NCBI GenBank assembly: GCA_051251725.1
Contig: JBPOFN010000020.1
Span: 13,916 to 77,915, forward strand
Length of the DNA: 64,000 nucleotides
Direction: 5' to 3'
From: JALZUE01 sp051251725
Lineage (GTDB): Bacteria > Pseudomonadota > Gammaproteobacteria > Enterobacterales > Alteromonadaceae
Below are positions 16,133-25,694 of the stretch, piece by piece. The position numbers were made by a program, and so were the translations under genes. Position 1 is the first letter of the stretch. Every line of letters begins with the position of its first letter. The notes below the pieces were generated by a model. The model was not told the origin of the DNA. It did not search any database and worked only from the letters and a program-made list of their open reading frames with translations.

Positions 16133-17992
16133 ATGAAAAAAGCACTTTCGTTCGTTGTCTTATCAGCGACCTGCTTGATTACTCTTCAGCCAGTGTTGGC
16201 CACAGATAAAACCGTAAATAAAAGCCAACAGCCTAATATTTTGTGGATTGTAACTGACGATCAACGAGCCGACAGTATTGCTGCTTTTAATCAGGTTGAG
16301 CGCGGTGAAAACAATAGTGCTTTAGGTTATGTTGCTTCTCCTAATATCGACGCCTTAGCCAAAGAAGGCGTGTTATTCACACGCGCTTATAATAATTCAC
16401 CTGCTTGTGCTTCTTCAAGAGCGTCAATGGTAATGGGGCTATATCCACACCATGGTGGCCGCTATGGTTTTGAATATTCGAATAATACCCATGCATTGTC
16501 GACACCAAGTCTGCCCGGTGTTTTAAACAGTAAAGGCTATCAAACCTTATTAATTGGTAAACGCGGTATTCGTATTAAAGCGTGGAACACAGTCGACGGC
16601 GCTGACGGTTTTTATCAGCAAATAATAGATAAAGACAGAGACCTTGCCAAAGCAGGGTTAACAGATTTTGAAAGTAAAACAGTCTGGCAAGATAAAAAAC
16701 AATATGGCCGCAAAGAAACTTTTTTTCTCGCCGATGGCAGTCAAAACGATTTTTGGTTACAAAAGCGAGATCAAAAAAATACCGGACAAAATCCGATTGA
16801 TCAACACTATGATATTTTACGCGCTTATAAGCGATCTAATACTCGATTGATTTTAGGTGGCGTTAGCCCTAAACCGGCAGGTGAAACAATTGATGGCTAT
16901 ATTGGCTCAAGTTTTAGCGAATATTTATCGCATCCTGATCAAAGCTATCAAGCGCAATTTAATCGAAAAATGCAAGGCCCTGATACCAATAAGCCGATCA
17001 TGGTTAACTTAGGTTTTCATTTTCCGCATACGCCAGTATTACCACCGCAATCATTTAGAGAGCAATTTAAAGACAAGGTTTATCAAATTCCGAGTTTTAA
17101 TAAGGCGGAACTTAAACTTATGCCACCACAATTAGTGAAGCTGTATGAAAAAATGAATATGGCGGATATGAAGCCAGCAGATAAACAGCAAGCGATTCGA
17201 GATTATTATGCTTTTTGTGCCTATGGTGATTCGTTAGTTGGTCAGGCGATAAAGGATTTTAAAGCTTACAACCAAAAACACGGGCAAGAATATCTGATTG
17301 TGATGACAGTGGGTGATCATGGATGGCATTTAGGTGAGCAAGGTATAGAAGCGAAATTTAGCCCGTGGAATACGGCTAATCAAGGGGTGATGATAGTGTC
17401 GGATTCTCGTAAAAAATCATCAGCTTTCAAAGCCGGTAGTGTTTATGCTGATTTTATTGAATATGTCGATATCGCACCGACTATTATGTCTGCCGCGGGT
17501 GTCGATGTGAAAAAAGAGCAGCCGCATTTTGATGGCTTGAATTTAGCGGAAGTGGTGACTCAGCCACATTTAAAACGTGATTATGTTATTGGTGAATTAA
17601 ATCATGTTGTGGGACCAAGAGCTTATTTACGTAGTGAAAGGTACAGTATTTCAATGCGAGTTCGAAAACAAGATACTAAGCCTGGAGGTCAGGAAAAACA
17701 GTCATATCAACCAGGTGAAGATATTCAATGGGCTATCAAAGCAACAGATAAACAAGTCGAATTAGCCTTATACGATTTAAAGTGTGATGCCAATGAGCAA
17801 AATAATCTTGCGAATAATTCGGCCTATCAAGGAGTCAAAGACTACTACCGTAATAAGTTACAAAATATTGTTTTAGGTGATGGCCGAGTTGAAGTTGATT
17901 GGCAAAAACCTGAGCAATATTATGTCTCTGATTTTGCTAAAGGGGCTCATGACTTTAAGCTTAAACCGTTTGATAATATTCGCTGTAATTAA
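16133..17992 (+). CDS. Secreted family S1 sulfatase
   Basis: A signal peptide (to about residue 23) precedes the sulfatase alkaline-phosphatase fold: PNILWIVTDDQRADS, with metal-binding aspartates 42-43, and the formylglycine site C92-A-S-S-R96 in NSPACASSRASM. Later metal/catalytic blocks are NLGFHFPHTPVLPP and VGDHGWHLGEQG. C-x-S-x-R is the cysteine type matured by formylglycine-generating enzyme. Such enzymes remove sulfate esters from marine polysaccharides. It is followed after a 13-base gap by a DUF1080 gene, so the two form a small carbohydrate unit. The exact sulfated substrate is unknown. Confidence 0.9.
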   Translation: MKKALSFVVLSATCLITLQPVLATDKTVNKSQQPNILWIVTDDQRADSIAAFNQVERGENNSALGYVASPNIDALAKEGVLFTRAYNNSPACASSRASMVMGLYPHHGGRYGFEYSNNTHALSTPSLPGVLNSKGYQTLLIGKRGIRIKAWNTVDGADGFYQQIIDKDRDLAKAGLTDFESKTVWQDKKQYGRKETFFLADGSQNDFWLQKRDQKNTGQNPIDQHYDILRAYKRSNTRLILGGVSPKPAGETIDGYIGSSFSEYLSHPDQSYQAQFNRKMQGPDTNKPIMVNLGFHFPHTPVLPPQSFREQFKDKVYQIPSFNKAELKLMPPQLVKLYEKMNMADMKPADKQQAIRDYYAFCAYGDSLVGQAIKDFKAYNQKHGQEYLIVMTVGDHGWHLGEQGIEAKFSPWNTANQGVMIVSDSRKKSSAFKAGSVYADFIEYVDIAPTIMSAAGVDVKKEQPHFDGLNLAEVVTQPHLKRDYVIGELNHVVGPRAYLRSERYSISMRVRKQDTKPGGQEKQSYQPGEDIQWAIKATDKQVELALYDLKCDANEQNNLANNSAYQGVKDYYRNKLQNIVLGDGRVEVDWQKPEQYYVSDFAKGAHDFKLKPFDNIRCN

Positions 17993-18005
17993 TAAGGTTT
18001 AGTTG

Positions 18006-18950
18006 ATGAAAACTCGTTGTTATTTATTCGTTTGTCTAGCTAGTTTAATCTTAAATTCTGTTGTTGTGCGGGCAGCAAAACCAGCAAAAACTCCGACCTG
18101 GACCGATCCCATACTTGCCGCTAAAGAACATGCTGGTTTTAAGTATATGGGTGAATATATTAACGGTGATAAAGCCTTACAAGTAACGCCTGAGCAAGAT
18201 AAGTTTTATCTTGCTCAATATCAAGGCGGTTTACCGGGGGCCGGTTGGGATAATCAAACCGTTAAATACTTTCGAGCAACAGAAGGTGAACTGAGTAATT
18301 TATTAACTGGTTATAAGCAAGTACAGCGCGAAGTTGTGGTTGGCGACTATCCTGCGCCCATCGGGGCGACAATTATTTTCAATGGCAAAAAATCGCCAGC
18401 GTTAAACGGCGGCAACATTGTTGACGGTTAACTGATGGCGGGTGTTAGTACTAAAGATGAATATCAAGACTTTCACCTTCATGCGGAATACAGAACGCCT
18501 TATAAGCCTGAATTACCGGTTGCTCATCCTGATCGCGGTAACAGTGGTTTTTATTTATTAAAGCGCTATGAAGTACAAATAATGGATTGTTTTGCACTCC
18601 CTTATAATAAGCAACACTGGTCAGCAGAAAAATTTGTCATGCCAGCGCCAACAAGTTGTAACGCCAGTATTTATAAATTAGCTGCGCCAAAGCTTAATTT
18701 AAGTTTACCGGCGTTAGCGTGGCAGAGTATCGATATTCATTTTACGGCAGCAAGATTTATCGAAAGCAGAAAAATACAAAATGCTCGTCTCACGGTTTTT
18801 CATAATGGCATTAAAGTGCATGACGATATTGAGTTATTAACAGGGACAGGTCAGCAAGGCAAAAAACCTGAATTAGCCAAAGGGCCGATTTATATTCAAA
18901 ACCATCATAATCCGGTGCAATACCGTAATCTATGGTTAGTTAACAACTAA
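18006..18950 (+). pseudogene. DUF1080 (3-keto-disaccharide hydrolase-like) gene split by an in-frame TAA
   Basis: Two consecutive frames (to 18431, and from 18435) are in the same reading frame, separated only by TAA at 18429-18431 and CTG. Together they make one DUF1080 protein of about 314 codons with a signal peptide (ends near VVRA), GFKYMGEYINGDKALQV, YQGGLPGAGW, then after the stop DFHLHAEYRTPYKP, RGNSGFYLLKRYEVQIMD and the C-terminal IYIQNHHNPVQYRNLWL. DUF1080 proteins typically read ...G-I-V-D-G-x-L-x-A/G here, so a TTA leucine codon changed to TAA by one base explains it. The ATG at 18006 (after a TTG) is the likely start. A sequencing error or translational readthrough cannot be excluded. 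Confidence 0.8.
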
Positions 18951-18987
18951 GAGTAGGTTACGCTTTTAAATTAAAATCCATGTAGAT

Positions 18988-20259
18988 TTATTTAGGCGAA
19001 ACTGGGATAAAGGTTTTAATTCTTAGCTGCTCTAGGGCTGCGGTGGTTTTTTCAATATCGGGGGTTTTCATAAACTCGACAAGAATTTTCGGCACATGTT
19101 TAGCAAAGTTAATGTCGGCCTCTCTATCTAAAAATTGAATCCCCCCTGGCGATGCTTGTAAGGTTTTGGCTATTGCTGTGGTAAACATATCGGTATTATT
19201 GATAATGCCTAAATGTGCAGGAGGTCTTTGTATTGCTTGGTTAAATTCACTTTGAAATTCTAAGCTATTTAAATGTAGCAGTACTTTTTCAAATTCAGGC
19301 GTTAACTTTACATAAGCGGGAATAATTATGACATTAACCGGCGCGACCGTATAAGCGGGGATGTTTGCTTTAATGGTTGGAAAAGACGTGGTGGCTAAGT
19401 TTTGTATACTTGGGGTATGAATATATTGTGGAATACCGTCAATTAAAGTCATCGCGGAATAACCGCGTAAAATGCGTGGGAAAATTTTCCAAATTGTTGA
19501 TTGCTCATATTGCTTATTAAAACATTGATGATCAATTAGCTCTTTCCAATAGCCAAATGTTTCTTTTACTCTTTCATCAGTAAAGGCAATTTTACCTTGT
19601 AATAATTGGCGATAAAATTCTAAGCCATGAACTCTTAAATTTAAATAATCAAACCAAGCATGTGTAACCCAGGCCGATTTTTCGGTGCCGATAGAAAATA
19701 AATCGATATTGTTTTTTCGTAAAAGTTTGCAGCTTGTTAATGTTTCTTGCCAAGTGGTAGGGACTGAAATGTTGAATTGTTCAAAGACGGTTTTGTTGTA
19801 ATAAAAGGTCCACAACAGCGCAGTGATAGGAATGGCGTAGGTTTGGCCATTAACCTTAATCGCGTCTAAGACGGGAATGGGGTATGAGTTATCGAGTTGA
19901 TGTTTTTGCCAAAAATCACTCAGATTTAATAACAAACCTTGCTGAGAATAATGCTGAATGCGAGAGCCACCATACCAGAAAAAAGCACTAGGGCCGTTTT
20001 GGTTTTCTAACCAAGTATCAACCCGCTTAGAATAATTGTCGATACCGCGATAGGGCAGCAGTTTAACCTTGATACCCGGATTTTTTTTACTAAAATCAGC
20101 CAGCGAACGGGTGATTTGTTCTTTGTGTTCACCGCCATCGACATAGATCGCCAGAGAAAATTCAACGGGGGAAATTGCTTGTTGGGACCAAGCTGGTGCA
20201 ATACTGAAATAGGTGAATAGTATGATGATTACTAAATATGTAAGCTGCTGTGAAGCCAT
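18988..20259 (-). CDS. Orphan extracellular solute-binding protein (family 1-like)
   Basis: A signal peptide (cleavage near APAWS-QQ) precedes a periplasmic type-I sugar-binding-protein fold: FSLAIYVDGGEHKEQI, FSKKNPGIKVKLL, PSAFFWYGGSRI, AIPITALLWTFYYNKTVFEQF and a W..TL..CK.L hinge region. The product is about 423 residues, with a TTG six codons upstream as an alternative start. Usually such proteins deliver sugars to ABC permeases, but no permease or ATPase lies nearby. It may feed a distant transporter or act as a periplasmic sensor. No clear SD was found. Confidence 0.75.
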   Translation of the reverse strand: MASQQLTYLVIIILFTYFSIAPAWSQQAISPVEFSLAIYVDGGEHKEQITRSLADFSKKNPGIKVKLLPYRGIDNYSKRVDTWLENQNGPSAFFWYGGSRIQHYSQQGLLLNLSDFWQKHQLDNSYPIPVLDAIKVNGQTYAIPITALLWTFYYNKTVFEQFNISVPTTWQETLTSCKLLRKNNIDLFSIGTEKSAWVTHAWFDYLNLRVHGLEFYRQLLQGKIAFTDERVKETFGYWKELIDHQCFNKQYEQSTIWKIFPRILRGYSAMTLIDGIPQYIHTPSIQNLATTSFPTIKANIPAYTVAPVNVIIIPAYVKLTPEFEKVLLHLNSLEFQSEFNQAIQRPPAHLGIINNTDMFTTAIAKTLQASPGGIQFLDREADINFAKHVPKILVEFMKTPDIEKTTAALEQLRIKTFIPVSPK

Positions 20260-20277
20260 GTGTTTAAGTTTATACAA

Positions 20278-20585
20278 TATTAAAATACCGAGTTAAACGT
20301 GCTGGTTTAATCATTACAGTTTAGTTGATACTTAGCGAATTTTTTTTCAGAGTAAAATTTAATTATCAGCTAACTCAGCGAGGTTAATCGAGAGTGAAAA
20401 GGACGTATTATTAGGTTAAGCGCGTTTACGCTGGATCCCTGCGATATTAGTTCTGTTGGAGTGCAATAAGATTGCAACTACTTAATAACGAAGAACGGCG
20501 ACTGAAAATTTAAAATTCCAGCCGCCGTTAATATTTTGCTTAGTTCTTGTTATTCAGGTCTTATTGATTACAACAGCTGAGCTAT
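20278..20585. other. Intergenic region with one stem-loop (20494-20529)
   Basis: Between two minus-strand genes. AACGGCG.CTG pairs with CAG-CCGCCGTT around an A/T-rich loop at 20494-20529. No clear T-run follows on either strand, so it is a weak terminator candidate for nhaD at best. Nothing else recognised. Confidence 0.45.
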
Positions 20586-21830
20586 TTAGCCATAAAAATA
20601 CTGGCTTAATAAAATAGTAATAAAATAGCCGATACTATATGAAGCTAATAACGCAGGAATGTAACGCATATAAGTAAGAAAAGTTATTTCTTTTATTTTA
20701 CTCATCGCAATAATACCGGCAGCAGAACCTATCACTAATAATGAACCACCCACGCCAACCGCATAAGTTAGTGCTAACCATTCCGGAGTTGATAGCTCAG
20801 GGTTTGCTTTCAATAAGGCTGCAGTTAAAGGTACGTTATCAATTAATGCTGAGCCAATACCTGCGAAATAACTTGAAATATTTGGATCGTAATTGGCGTA
20901 CATATTGGCTAATAAAGTTAATACGTTAACTTCTTTCAACATGCCAACGAGTAATAAAATCCCTAAGAAAAACAACAAAGTGTCGTATTCAATTTTGCGG
21001 ACATATTCTAAAATTTCAGTTTCTTCATCGTCGCTGCGAAAAAGGTGACCGACTAAAAACATCACAGATAAACCGGTTAAAAAGGTTAATACTGGTGGCA
21101 CATGGAACCAAACATTCATTAACATGGTTAATAAAATCGTGGTGAAGAAGATAACGGCAATAACAATATCAACAGTTTCATAATCACTAGATGCCTTCGT
21201 TGTTGTTATTTGTCCGCGCGCTTTTAGCGACAATATAGTCGCTAAAAAGGTAACACTGACGATTGCAGGGATTAACAAAATAAACAACTGCGACATTTGT
21301 ACATGGCCGTCTAAGAAAATCATTAAGGTGGTTACATCGCCCGTAATTAGCGCGACCCCTCCTGAGTTGACGGAAAAGATGATCAAGATTGCCATACGTA
21401 ACTTGTAGCGACGTTCAACATTAAAAGTCTGTAACAGGGTCAATGACACTAAGGTTGCGGTGACATTGTCACACAGGGCTGACAGCACGATGGAGAATAG
21501 CGCCACCAGAAACATGAGTTTTCGTAATGAAAGCTGTTGGGGAAATAATTTTTGTACGGCCATTTGAATAACGCCTTTAGCGTTTAAATAGGCAACAAAG
21601 GTCATTGTCGACATTAAAAACAGCCAAAGCTCGGCTATTTCTAATAAATTTTCTTTGAGGTTTTCAGTGATCTGTTCGTGTTCAAGTGGGCCCGCATTAA
21701 TAAATAAGGTAAGCCAAGCAATACAGCCAAAAAACAGCGTGGTTTTTGCTTTGTTGATATGGGTTACTTCTTCGAAAACAACACTTAACAACGCGAGAAT
21801 TGCTAAGAAAATTAAAAAATATTCAATCAT
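20586..21830 (-). CDS. nhaD: NhaD-type Na+/H+ antiporter
   Basis: This 414-residue, highly hydrophobic protein of the ion-transporter superfamily shows two inverted half-site motifs, SALCDNVTATLVSLTLLQ and SALIDNVPLTAALLK. Both have the conserved D-N and nearby T expected for ion binding. GEVTT-like TGDVTTLMIF and the C-terminal GGSLLVIGSAAG blocks also fit NhaD. It exports Na+ or Li+ in exchange for protons and gives alkali/salt tolerance in marine bacteria. Monocistronic; SD AAAGGT upstream. Confidence 0.9.
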   Translation of the reverse strand: MIEYFLIFLAILALLSVVFEEVTHINKAKTTLFFGCIAWLTLFINAGPLEHEQITENLKENLLEIAELWLFLMSTMTFVAYLNAKGVIQMAVQKLFPQQLSLRKLMFLVALFSIVLSALCDNVTATLVSLTLLQTFNVERRYKLRMAILIIFSVNSGGVALITGDVTTLMIFLDGHVQMSQLFILLIPAIVSVTFLATILSLKARGQITTTKASSDYETVDIVIAVIFFTTILLTMLMNVWFHVPPVLTFLTGLSVMFLVGHLFRSDDEETEILEYVRKIEYDTLLFFLGILLLVGMLKEVNVLTLLANMYANYDPNISSYFAGIGSALIDNVPLTAALLKANPELSTPEWLALTYAVGVGGSLLVIGSAAGIIAMSKIKEITFLTYMRYIPALLASYSIGYFITILLSQYFYG

Positions 21831-22186
21831 TTTAAATGGTTACCTTTTGTCACTGAACATGCACTTTTTATTGTTGTTTTAGCATTAAAAAATTGGCGCG
21901 ATTAGACCATAGAAGCGGCATTATCACAAAGTATTTTTACGTTAATTTGTATATCTATTTAGCGAGTAATTATTAAACCTTAACTCGGTTTGACGGATTT
22001 TATAGCTCGTTGTTTTATCATGATAATTAATCACCTTCCGCTAAAAAAGAGATAACAATTTGCCTTTAATCGCTCAATGACGAAATAGCTGTATTGAGCA
22101 AAATAACTTAAGCCGAGTTGATGTTAATTAGCTCACTGAAGGCATTTTTTATGATAATAAAATAACGAATTCAGTGAGCACTTATG
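21831..22186. other. Intergenic region upstream of nhaD
   Basis: About 355 bases, between minus-strand genes, with the nhaD promoter. An inverted repeat GCTCACTGAA (22131-22140) / TTCAGTGAGC (22170-22179) with a 29-base loop lies just after the neighbouring outer-membrane gene and could be its terminator. No known Na+/Li+ riboswitch fold was recognised by eye. Confidence 0.45.
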
Positions 22187-23269
22187 TTAAAAAGCGATTT
22201 GATATCCAAATGTTAAAGCTTGATCAATTTTCATTTGTACGCCATTCACATCATGTTTAATTGGCTGCTGGTATTCCAAGGCAAAGCGATGTTTGTTTGC
22301 GAGTACAGTATTTAAACCAAAAGCAAAATCAAGGTAGCTTCCGCCGTAAAAAGCCGGGTTTGCACTTTGTACCGGCCCGATAATATTGCTGTCGATACCA
22401 TCAATGTCGTCTTTGTCGGTGTAGCTTAACCGCATCGAACTGCTCAGCCAGTTGTTGAGTTGATGACCATACCAAGCGGTTAATAAGAGTTTGTCGCCAA
22501 CTTGGTAGTTTTCGTCGTTGTCCTCTAAAGCGGTACTATATAAAAATTGTAAGCCCCAGTTATTCTTAGCCCCGTAACCGTTGTAAGTACTGCCCAGTTC
22601 TAAAATATTTGAGCCGCTTCCTAATTGCATAGCATAAGGAAGTCGCATCCGCATGGTGCTCATATTGTTCATCGTCATTGGGGTAAGAATTTCATCTTGC
22701 TTTTCAATCTCGCCGGTCGGTATTTGCCAATTAACATTTAAATGAATATGGTGAGTTTCATCATCATGCAACCGATATAAGATGCCGATTTTACTGTCGG
22801 CTAAGCCGCTACTTTGGGTAGTGAAATGTCCTTTTATTTCTGTCCCCATCATGCCATTGAAGGTGGTTAAATCCATGGCATTATCAAGGTAGTTCAACAT
22901 GACCATCAAAGTAATATCATCATTGGGCGCATACATCATACCGAGCATATGCATTTTCATGTCCATAGTCTGTGGTGCAATTCGTAAAGTTGGCGGCATA
23001 TTTTCCATACCTGCAAATTTATTAGCTATGGTGGTGACTAAGGTTTGATCTGAAATATCATTTTGACCTTGTTGATTGCCTTCCATTTGCATCGCCATAT
23101 AACGGTATGAAAACATAAATTCACCGGCGTTATGCATATGATCGGTCATGACCCCAATTGGCGCATGGGTTTGTGGCGTTACTGTATTGTGATCATCATT
23201 GGCAAAAGTTGCTGCTGAAAAAGTACCAGCAAGGGCGGCAGCCACTACTGTATTATTGAAATAAGACAT
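22187..23269 (-). CDS. Met-rich outer-membrane beta-barrel 'transporter' family protein
   Basis: The 360-residue protein has a Sec signal peptide (ends ...TFA-ND), an unusually Met/His-rich N-terminal half (HMHNAGEFMFSYRYMAMQM, MKMHMLGMMYAP) and alternating aromatic strands ending in a terminal phenylalanine (FGYQIAF), all typical of an outer-membrane barrel. The closest recognised group is the phenol-degradation MetA-like/'transporter' family. Met-rich composition plus the DUF2946-like gene upstream suggest copper or another soft metal, but this is inference. SD AGGA precedes ATG. Confidence 0.65.
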   Translation of the reverse strand: MSYFNNTVVAAALAGTFSAATFANDDHNTVTPQTHAPIGVMTDHMHNAGEFMFSYRYMAMQMEGNQQGQNDISDQTLVTTIANKFAGMENMPPTLRIAPQTMDMKMHMLGMMYAPNDDITLMVMLNYLDNAMDLTTFNGMMGTEIKGHFTTQSSGLADSKIGILYRLHDDETHHIHLNVNWQIPTGEIEKQDEILTPMTMNNMSTMRMRLPYAMQLGSGSNILELGSTYNGYGAKNNWGLQFLYSTALEDNDENYQVGDKLLLTAWYGHQLNNWLSSSMRLSYTDKDDIDGIDSNIIGPVQSANPAFYGGSYLDFAFGLNTVLANKHRFALEYQQPIKHDVNGVQMKIDQALTFGYQIAF

Positions 23270-23316
23270 AATTTTCCTGTTAATAAAATTTTAATTAATA
23301 AGTGTAAATTTTAAAA

Positions 23317-23781
23317 TTAACAAGAAGTTGGTGGTGCTCGTGAGTTAGCTTTCGCGGTGGTACTGTTATGTTTGGGGTTTAGATTCGCGTATGGCGCTTG
23401 ATAGTTAAAAGCAATGACTTTCGCTATGGTCGATAAAAGGTTGTCATTTTCTTGGTCGGTACTATTAAAAAGCGTACAGGTCGAACAATCAGAGATTTGT
23501 ACCTGTTCATTGAGCTCTGTTGTTGGTGCGGTAACAAAGGTGATTTTTCCTGTTTGATAATAACTGGATAAAGAAATCCACTTTATGGTGCCTGAGCCAT
23601 TACAAATAGGGGCATAATCTTCATTGACTAAAGCACTAGCAAAATTATGGCTATTGGCAAATGCGGGCGACAGACCAGCTGTTATATGGCAAAACAATAT
23701 AATGAATAGTAAGCAATATTTTTTATAGGTGGTTAACAGCACAGCAGTAAAAATAAGAGTTTGTAGGTGAGTGAATGTCAC
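23317..23781 (-). CDS. DUF2946-like small exported protein
   Basis: The protein has a hydrophobic N-terminal signal region (KKYCLLFIILFCHITAGLSPAFA). In the mature part, PICNGSG, a Cys pair CSTC and a C-terminal ARAPP-like end (SRAPPTSC) resemble DUF2946 proteins, which often accompany copper or TonB receptor genes. The frame opens at GTG 23781; a GTG about 14 codons downstream would give a cleaner signal peptide. It precedes the Met-rich barrel by about 47 bases on the same strand, so cotranscription is likely. Confidence 0.6.
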   Translation of the reverse strand: MTFTHLQTLIFTAVLLTTYKKYCLLFIILFCHITAGLSPAFANSHNFASALVNEDYAPICNGSGTIKWISLSSYYQTGKITFVTAPTTELNEQVQISDCSTCTLFNSTDQENDNLLSTIAKVIAFNYQAPYANLNPKHNSTTAKANSRAPPTSC

Positions 23782-24027
23782 ATAATTTCTTAAAAATTAC
23801 AAGTTAGATCATTCACTCAAGCATAAATGGTGTTTATTTTAGTTACTGTGCATTAAATCTAGCGTCTACGCTCAGGGTTAAATACTAGATTTAACGTTTA
23901 CAATAAATTTTAGTTGTCACTGATGATATTTATATCTGGCTAAACAATTGGGTGATATAGTCTTTTTTTAGGTATAACGTAACTCGAAAACAATAACACG
24001 AGTAGTTTTTTTAGGTAGATAAAGCCA

Positions 24028-25575
24028 ATGATAGAAACAAATGATGTTGATGAATCCATCCATAAATTAAATCTAAGAAATTTAACCTTAGCTGATTATG
24101 GTGATATTAAAATATTAATGGATACCGTTTATAAAACCTTAGGCGGAGTATGGCCAGAAAAGAAATATATAGCTCAGATCGCCACCTTTCCTGAAGGGCA
24201 AATCTGTATTGAAGACCACGGTAAAGTGATAGCAGCGGCATTTTCATTAATTGTTGATTATGACAAGTTTGGTGATCACCACACTTATGATGAAATTACC
24301 GGTGATGCCTATTTAACCACGCATGACAAAAAAGGTGATGTGTTATACGGCGTAGATGTTTTTGTTTCGCCTGACTATCATGGTATGCGATTAGGTCGGC
24401 GTTTATATGAAGCGCGCAAAGAGCTATGCCAAAGCTTAAACTTAAAGTCGATAGTGGCTGGCGGGCGTATTCCTAATTATCAAGAGCATGCTGACAAAAT
24501 GTCGCCGCAAAAATATATTGAGTTAGTTAAAAAGAAAGAATTATATGATCCGATTTTAACCTTTCAATTATCGAATGATTTTGAAGTGAAGCGTGTGCTT
24601 AATCGTTATTTACCGGAAGATAAAGAATCACAAGGTTATGCTACCTTATTAGAGTGGACTAACCTTTATTACGACACCGCTAAAGTACCGTTAATTGGTG
24701 CAAAAAGAACCTCGGCTCGGGTTGGTTGTGTACAGTGGCAAATGCGGCCGTTATCGTCAGTTGAAGAACTAATTCAACAAGTGGAATTTTTTGTTGATGC
24801 GTTATCGGATTATCAATGCGACTTAGCTTTATTCCCTGAGTTTTTTAATGCGCCATTAATGGGCATAGAAACCCACAAAAATTCAATTGATTCGATTAAA
24901 GCGTTAGCGGAATATTCGGAAGAAATTTTAGAAGCTATTTCTAAATTGGCGGTTAGTTACAACATTAATATTATTGCCGGTTCAATGCCAATCATTGAAG
25001 ATGGCCAGTTATATAATGTTGCTTATTTGTGTCATCGCGATGGCACGATGGACTCGCAATATAAAATTCATCCAACCCCGTATGAAAAGCGTGCGTGGAT
25101 CATGCAAGGTGGCGACAGTTTAGCGACCTTTGATACCGACTTTGGTAAAATCGGGATTTTGATTTGTTACGATGTCGAGTTCCCTGAACTGGCGCGTTTA
25201 CAAGCAGAAGAAGACATGCAGGTTTTATTCGTACCATTTTGGACCGATACTAAAAATGCTTACCTGCGGGTGCGCTGTTGTGCTCATGCCCGAGCTATTG
25301 AAAATGAATGTTATGTGGTGATCACTGGCAGTGTCGGGAATTTACCGAAAGTAGATGGTGCTGATATTCAATACGCACAATCAGCGGTATTTTCGCCGTC
25401 AGATTTTTCATTTCCTCACGATGCGATTATGGCGGAAACAACGCCAAATACTGAGATGACTTTAATTGTTGATTTAGACTTTGAAAAATTAAACACCTTG
25501 AAGAACCAAGGTTCGGTTAGAAACAGCGATGATCGCCGACGTGATTTATATAATATCAGTTGGTTAGGAAAGTAA
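24028..25575 (+). CDS. GNAT acetyltransferase - nitrilase superfamily fusion
   Basis: The N-terminal part (to about residue 200) is a GNAT domain: LRNLTLADYGDIKILMD, GVDVFVSPDYHGMRLGRRLYEARKELC with the acetyl-CoA pyrophosphate loop. The C-terminal part (about 228-510) is a carbon-nitrogen hydrolase with catalytic Glu in ALFPEFF, Lys in YKIHPTPYEK and Cys in GILICYDVEFPE. The same fusion exists in Bacillus YhcX-type proteins. The paired acetyl transfer and amide hydrolysis suggest modification of a small amine or amide; no substrate is established. Monocistronic, with a shared terminator at 25629-25654. Confidence 0.88.
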   Translation: MIETNDVDESIHKLNLRNLTLADYGDIKILMDTVYKTLGGVWPEKKYIAQIATFPEGQICIEDHGKVIAAAFSLIVDYDKFGDHHTYDEITGDAYLTTHDKKGDVLYGVDVFVSPDYHGMRLGRRLYEARKELCQSLNLKSIVAGGRIPNYQEHADKMSPQKYIELVKKKELYDPILTFQLSNDFEVKRVLNRYLPEDKESQGYATLLEWTNLYYDTAKVPLIGAKRTSARVGCVQWQMRPLSSVEELIQQVEFFVDALSDYQCDLALFPEFFNAPLMGIETHKNSIDSIKALAEYSEEILEAISKLAVSYNINIIAGSMPIIEDGQLYNVAYLCHRDGTMDSQYKIHPTPYEKRAWIMQGGDSLATFDTDFGKIGILICYDVEFPELARLQAEEDMQVLFVPFWTDTKNAYLRVRCCAHARAIENECYVVITGSVGNLPKVDGADIQYAQSAVFSPSDFSFPHDAIMAETTPNTEMTLIVDLDFEKLNTLKNQGSVRNSDDRRRDLYNISWLGK

Positions 25576-25628
25576 TTTTTTAGCTAATTGAACTTTAATA
25601 AGCTCTGGATTATTTCATCATAATTAAT

Positions 25629-25654
25629 AAAAAACCGCCAAAAGGCGGTTTTTT
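25629..25654. terminator. Bidirectional terminator between convergent genes
   Basis: AAAAAACCGCC pairs with GGCGGTTTTTT over an AAAA loop. It can serve the fusion gene (plus) and proA (minus). Confidence 0.92.
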
Positions 25655-25694
25655 ATTACAACAATTCAAGTTGATTAACTTGAGCTGAAGCTAT

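Noticed and set aside
18003..18950. Two separate genes (142 and 171 codons)
   Set aside because: They share one frame and form one DUF1080 protein; the second lacks its own SD. Treated as one interrupted gene.
20494..20529. Rho-independent terminator between nhaD and the solute-binding protein gene
   Set aside because: The stem is present, but no T-run follows on either strand. Kept only as a stem-loop note.
21831..22186. Na+ or Li+ riboswitch before nhaD
   Set aside because: No known conserved core found by eye; only AT-rich sequence and one inverted repeat.
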